NCBI GenBank assembly: GCA_023388255.1
Contig: JAEWGO010000011.1
Span: 186,001 to 250,000 of the forward strand
Length of the DNA: 64,000 nt
Direction of reading: 5' to 3'
Source: Pseudomonadota bacterium
GTDB taxonomy: Bacteria > Pseudomonadota > Gammaproteobacteria > Xanthomonadales > Rhodanobacteraceae
Part shown: in pieces, positions 61,329 through 64,000 of the stretch
How the letters are laid out: each line of letters starts with the position of its first letter
Numbering within the stretch: position 1 is the stretch's first letter
Made by a program: the position numbers and the translations under genes
Notes under the pieces: generated by a model
What the model saw: only the letters and a program-made list of their open reading frames with translations
Database searches by the model: none
What the model was told of the DNA's origin: nothing

Positions 61329-64000
61329 TTACTCGGGCTTCGGTTCAGCAGTCGGTGCCGCCGCTTTTTCGGCGGGTGCCGCGTCCGGCTTGTGCTCGAC
61401 TGCCGCCGGTTTCGGCTGGACAGACGGAATCGGCTCGCGCGCGACCGGGGTAGGCAGTGGCAAGTCGAGCGTGTGGCCGCGATCGGGCGCAATGCCGGGA
61501 GGTGCGGCCGGCGCCACAGGAGTCGCCATCGCAGGTGCGACTTCCTTCACGACGACCGCGGCAGCTGCGGTTGGCGCGACCGCTGGCGCAGGCTGAACTA
61601 CGGCAGGTGCCGCGACGACCGGCGCAGGCATTGCTACCGGAGCGGGCGCAGGTGCAGGCGCCGCTGCAGCACGACTTTCGACGGGCGCCGAGGACTCGGC
61701 ACGAATTGTCGGCGCTTCCGTCGAGCTGGCGTGTTCGCGCGCCGGAGCGGCAGGCGCTTTGGCCGGTGCGGTTTCCGGGCTCGCCTGTGGGCGCGGCGTA
61801 TCGATGATGGCTGGACGCAGCGACGTGTCGACCGGGCGTGCTGCCGGTTCCACGCGAGGCGTGTGGGAGGCGGCGACGGCATCCGCAGGCGCAGCTGGCT
61901 TCGGCAACTGCGGCACGACTGCTGCCGCGACCGCGGCGCCGGCCGGCTGGGAAGCCGGGCGCGGCGTCGGCGCGGAGTCATGACCACCGTCCTCATCGTC
62001 GAAATCGTCCATCGCTGCCGTCGACGAAGCGTCGGCACTGCCTTCGGCCGCGCCGTCCTTGCGACGGCGGCGTCCACCACGACGACCACGGCGGCGCGAG
62101 CGCATTTCGTCGCGTCCGGCTTCGCCTTCGGTGCCACTCCCGCGCGGCGCTTCGCCTTCCGGCTTCGCAACGATCGCGGCTGTCGTCAGCTCCTTCTCGG
62201 GAGCTGGCGCAGATGCAGCGACAGCCTTCGGCGTTGCTTCCGGAGCAGCGACACGTGGCGGATTGATGTTGGCGCGTGGCTCGGCATTCGGACGCGGCTC
62301 GGCCACTGCGGCATGTTCGCCGGTGACACGGCCGGGGCCGCGCTCGTCGCGACGATTGCCCCGGCCTTGGCCTTGCTGCTGTTTTTGTTGTCCCTGCGGG
62401 CTACGCGGCTGCTCGCCGCGGCCATCGCGGCGACCGTCACGTTGGCCCTGCTGCTGTTGCGACCCACCATCCTGACGCGGCGGACGCTGGTTCTGTCCGG
62501 GGCGATTCGACGGATTGGCGTTGGCAGGGCGCTGCTGGGGTGCCGGGCGCTGCTGTTGCGGGCGCGCGGACGGGGCAGGCGCCGGCTTGGCCGGAGCCGA
62601 GGCGGGCGCCTGCGCGCCGCTGCGGAACCAGCCGACGAATCGCGCGAAGATGCCAGCGCCGGCCGCAGCGGCGGGTGCCGCGATCGGGGCCGGTGCGGTG
62701 GCGGGTTCGGGGCGCTCGGGCGCGGGTGTCGCGCGCACCACGCCGGCCACGGCAGGCTGTTCGGGCTCTTCGCTCGGACGCAGCATCGTCGGCAATGCGG
62801 TCGGTGCCACCGGCGTCGTGCGCTGATAGCTCGGCTTGACCTCTTCGCCGATTTCCGCGGCGCGCAGACGCTGGATTTCCAGATGCGGCGTTTCGAGCTT
62901 GTCGTCGGCGACGACGATGACGTTTACGTCGTGGCGCGCCTCGATTTCGGTCAGCTGGCGGCGCTTCTCGTTGAGCAGGAAGTTCGCCACGCTTGGCGGC
63001 GCCTGCACCAGCACCTGGCCGGTGCTGTCCTTCATCGCGTGCTCCTCGACCAGGCGCAGCGCGGACAGCGACAGGGATTCCACGCCACGGATGCGGCCAT
63101 GGCCTTCGCAACGCGGGCAGACGATCTGGGTCGCTTCGCCGAGGCTCGGGCGCAGGCGCTGGCGCGACATCTCGAGCAGGCCGAAGCGCGAGATGCGGCC
63201 GACCTGTACGCGCGCGCGGTCGAGCTTGAGCGCATCCTTGAGCTTCTCCTCGACGTCGCGCTGGTGGCGCGGCGAATCCATGTCGATGAAGTCGATCACG
63301 ATCAGGCCGCCGGCATCGCGGATGCGCAGCTGGCGCGCGATCTCGACCGCCGCCTCACAGTTCGTGTTGAACGCGGTTTCCTCGATGTCATGGCCCTTGG
63401 TGGCCTTCGAGGAGTTGATGTCGACGGCGGTCAGCGCCTCGGTCTGGTCGATCACGATCGAGCCGCCGGATGGCAGGCGCACGGTGCGCTCGAACGCGTT
63501 TTCGATCTGCGTCTCGATCTGAAACCGCGAGAACAGCGGCGTGGTGTCCTGGTAGAGCTTGAGCTTGCGCAGGTTGTTCGGCATGACCTGCTGGACGAAC
63601 TCGCGCGCGTCCTGGTAAAGCTCTTCGTGGTCGATCAGGATCTCGCCGATGTCGTTGCGCAGGTAGTCGCGCAGTGCGCGGATGATCAGCTTGGATTCCT
63701 GATAGATCAGGAACGGGGCAGAGCGCGACTGCGCGGCTTCGGAAATCGCTTTCCACAGCTGCAGCAGATAGTCGAGATCCCACTGCAGTTCTTCGGCGTC
63801 GCGGCCGAGGCCGGCGGTACGCACGATCAGCCCCATGTCGTCGGGCACGTTCAGGTGGTCGAGCGCTTCCTTGATGTTGGCGCGGTCCTCGCCCTCGATC
63901 CGGCGCGAGACGCCGCCGGCCTTCGGGTTGTTCGGCATCAGCACCATGTAGCGACCGGCGAGGCTGATGAACGTGGTCAGGGCGGCGCCCTTGTTGCCAC
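61329..64000 (-). CDS. rne: Ribonuclease E, C-terminal 890 residues (5' end outside window)
   Basis: The reading frame continues past the right edge; the first visible residues NKGAALTTFISLAGRYMVLM belong to the S1-domain region, so perhaps the first 80-100 residues are missing. The catalytic core is intact (LPSGGSIVIDQTEALTAVDINS and GGLIVIDFIDM carry the metal Asp residues), as is the zinc link CPRCEGHGR. From about two-thirds on it is Ala/Pro-rich with Arg-rich patches (RRRGRRGGRRRRKDG), the scaffold for RNA and degradosome partners. It processes rRNA, tRNA and mRNA at the inner membrane. Confidence 0.95.
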   Translation of the reverse strand, partial: GNKGAALTTFISLAGRYMVLMPNNPKAGGVSRRIEGEDRANIKEALDHLNVPDDMGLIVRTAGLGRDAEELQWDLDYLLQLWKAISEAAQSRSAPFLIYQESKLIIRALRDYLRNDIGEILIDHEELYQDAREFVQQVMPNNLRKLKLYQDTTPLFSRFQIETQIENAFERTVRLPSGGSIVIDQTEALTAVDINSSKATKGHDIEETAFNTNCEAAVEIARQLRIRDAGGLIVIDFIDMDSPRHQRDVEEKLKDALKLDRARVQVGRISRFGLLEMSRQRLRPSLGEATQIVCPRCEGHGRIRGVESLSLSALRLVEEHAMKDSTGQVLVQAPPSVANFLLNEKRRQLTEIEARHDVNVIVVADDKLETPHLEIQRLRAAEIGEEVKPSYQRTTPVAPTALPTMLRPSEEPEQPAVAGVVRATPAPERPEPATAPAPIAAPAAAAGAGIFARFVGWFRSGAQAPASAPAKPAPAPSARPQQQRPAPQQRPANANPSNRPGQNQRPPRQDGGSQQQQGQRDGRRDGRGEQPRSPQGQQKQQQGQGRGNRRDERGPGRVTGEHAAVAEPRPNAEPRANINPPRVAAPEATPKAVAASAPAPEKELTTAAIVAKPEGEAPRGSGTEGEAGRDEMRSRRRGRRGGRRRRKDGAAEGSADASSTAAMDDFDDEDGGHDSAPTPRPASQPAGAAVAAAVVPQLPKPAAPADAVAASHTPRVEPAARPVDTSLRPAIIDTPRPQASPETAPAKAPAAPAREHASSTEAPTIRAESSAPVESRAAAAPAPAPAPVAMPAPVVAAPAVVQPAPAVAPTAAAAVVVKEVAPAMATPVAPAAPPGIAPDRGHTLDLPLPTPVAREPIPSVQPKPAAVEHKPDAAPAEKAAAPTAEPKPE

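Overview
The window reads as a high-GC gammaproteobacterial chromosome, most likely Xanthomonadales (Rhodanobacteraceae or Xanthomonadaceae type). This is inferred from the rpoE-rseA-mucB-mucD-lepA-lepB-DUF4845-rnc-era-recO order, the nagZ-hpt-methylthioinosine phosphorylase cluster, a GacA-like regulator convergent with rne, and spacers rich in GGGATTC words. Nearly all of it is tightly packed coding sequence, many genes overlapping by ATGA.

Layout. 0-2 kb: partial cysteine dioxygenase-like gene, an old yellow enzyme, and a broken HipA-type 3' end. 2-8.5 kb: PAP2 phosphatase and GT4 glycosyltransferase genes divergent from pstC-pstA-pstB-phoU, with a PHO-box-like site between, then a GNAT enzyme. 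8.6-14 kb: an inverted-repeat element, a fatty-acid oxidation multienzyme and a GGDEF/EAL protein. 14-24 kb: the sigma-E envelope-stress module followed by lepA, lepB, rnc, era and recO. 24-32.8 kb: response regulator-Hpt protein, YdbH/YdbL envelope pair, rlmD, CYTH protein, nagZ, purine salvage genes and a cold-shock gene. 32.8-38.7 kb: a five-gene minus-strand operon (ECF sigma, probable anti-sigma, YigZ, ABC exporter, SPINDLY/OGT-like protein). 38.8-49.9 kb: an acetyl-CoA hydrolase-family gene and a metal-resistance locus (CzcCBA-type RND efflux, Cys/His-rich protein, MerR regulator, P1B ATPase). 60.6-64 kb: GacA/UvrY-like regulator and the 3' part of rne.

The outstanding feature is a 10.4-kb element (49889-60281) in the 3' end of a tRNA-Ser(TGA) gene, bounded by a perfect 15-bp direct repeat. 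It has a P4-type integrase, an AlpA-like HTH gene and a complete HK97-type head and packaging set (connector, capsid, protease, portal, HNH, TerS, TerL, head closure). It has no recognisable tail, lysis, replication or lysogeny-repressor gene. Head genes run in nearly the reverse of the usual phage order. Everything is open and compact, so it looks like an intact satellite resembling the capsid-forming PICIs, which build their own heads and use a helper phage's tails. It also carries an array of GTAACG hexamers, a small opposite-strand gene of unknown function at its right end, and a replacement terminator for the tRNA it occupies.
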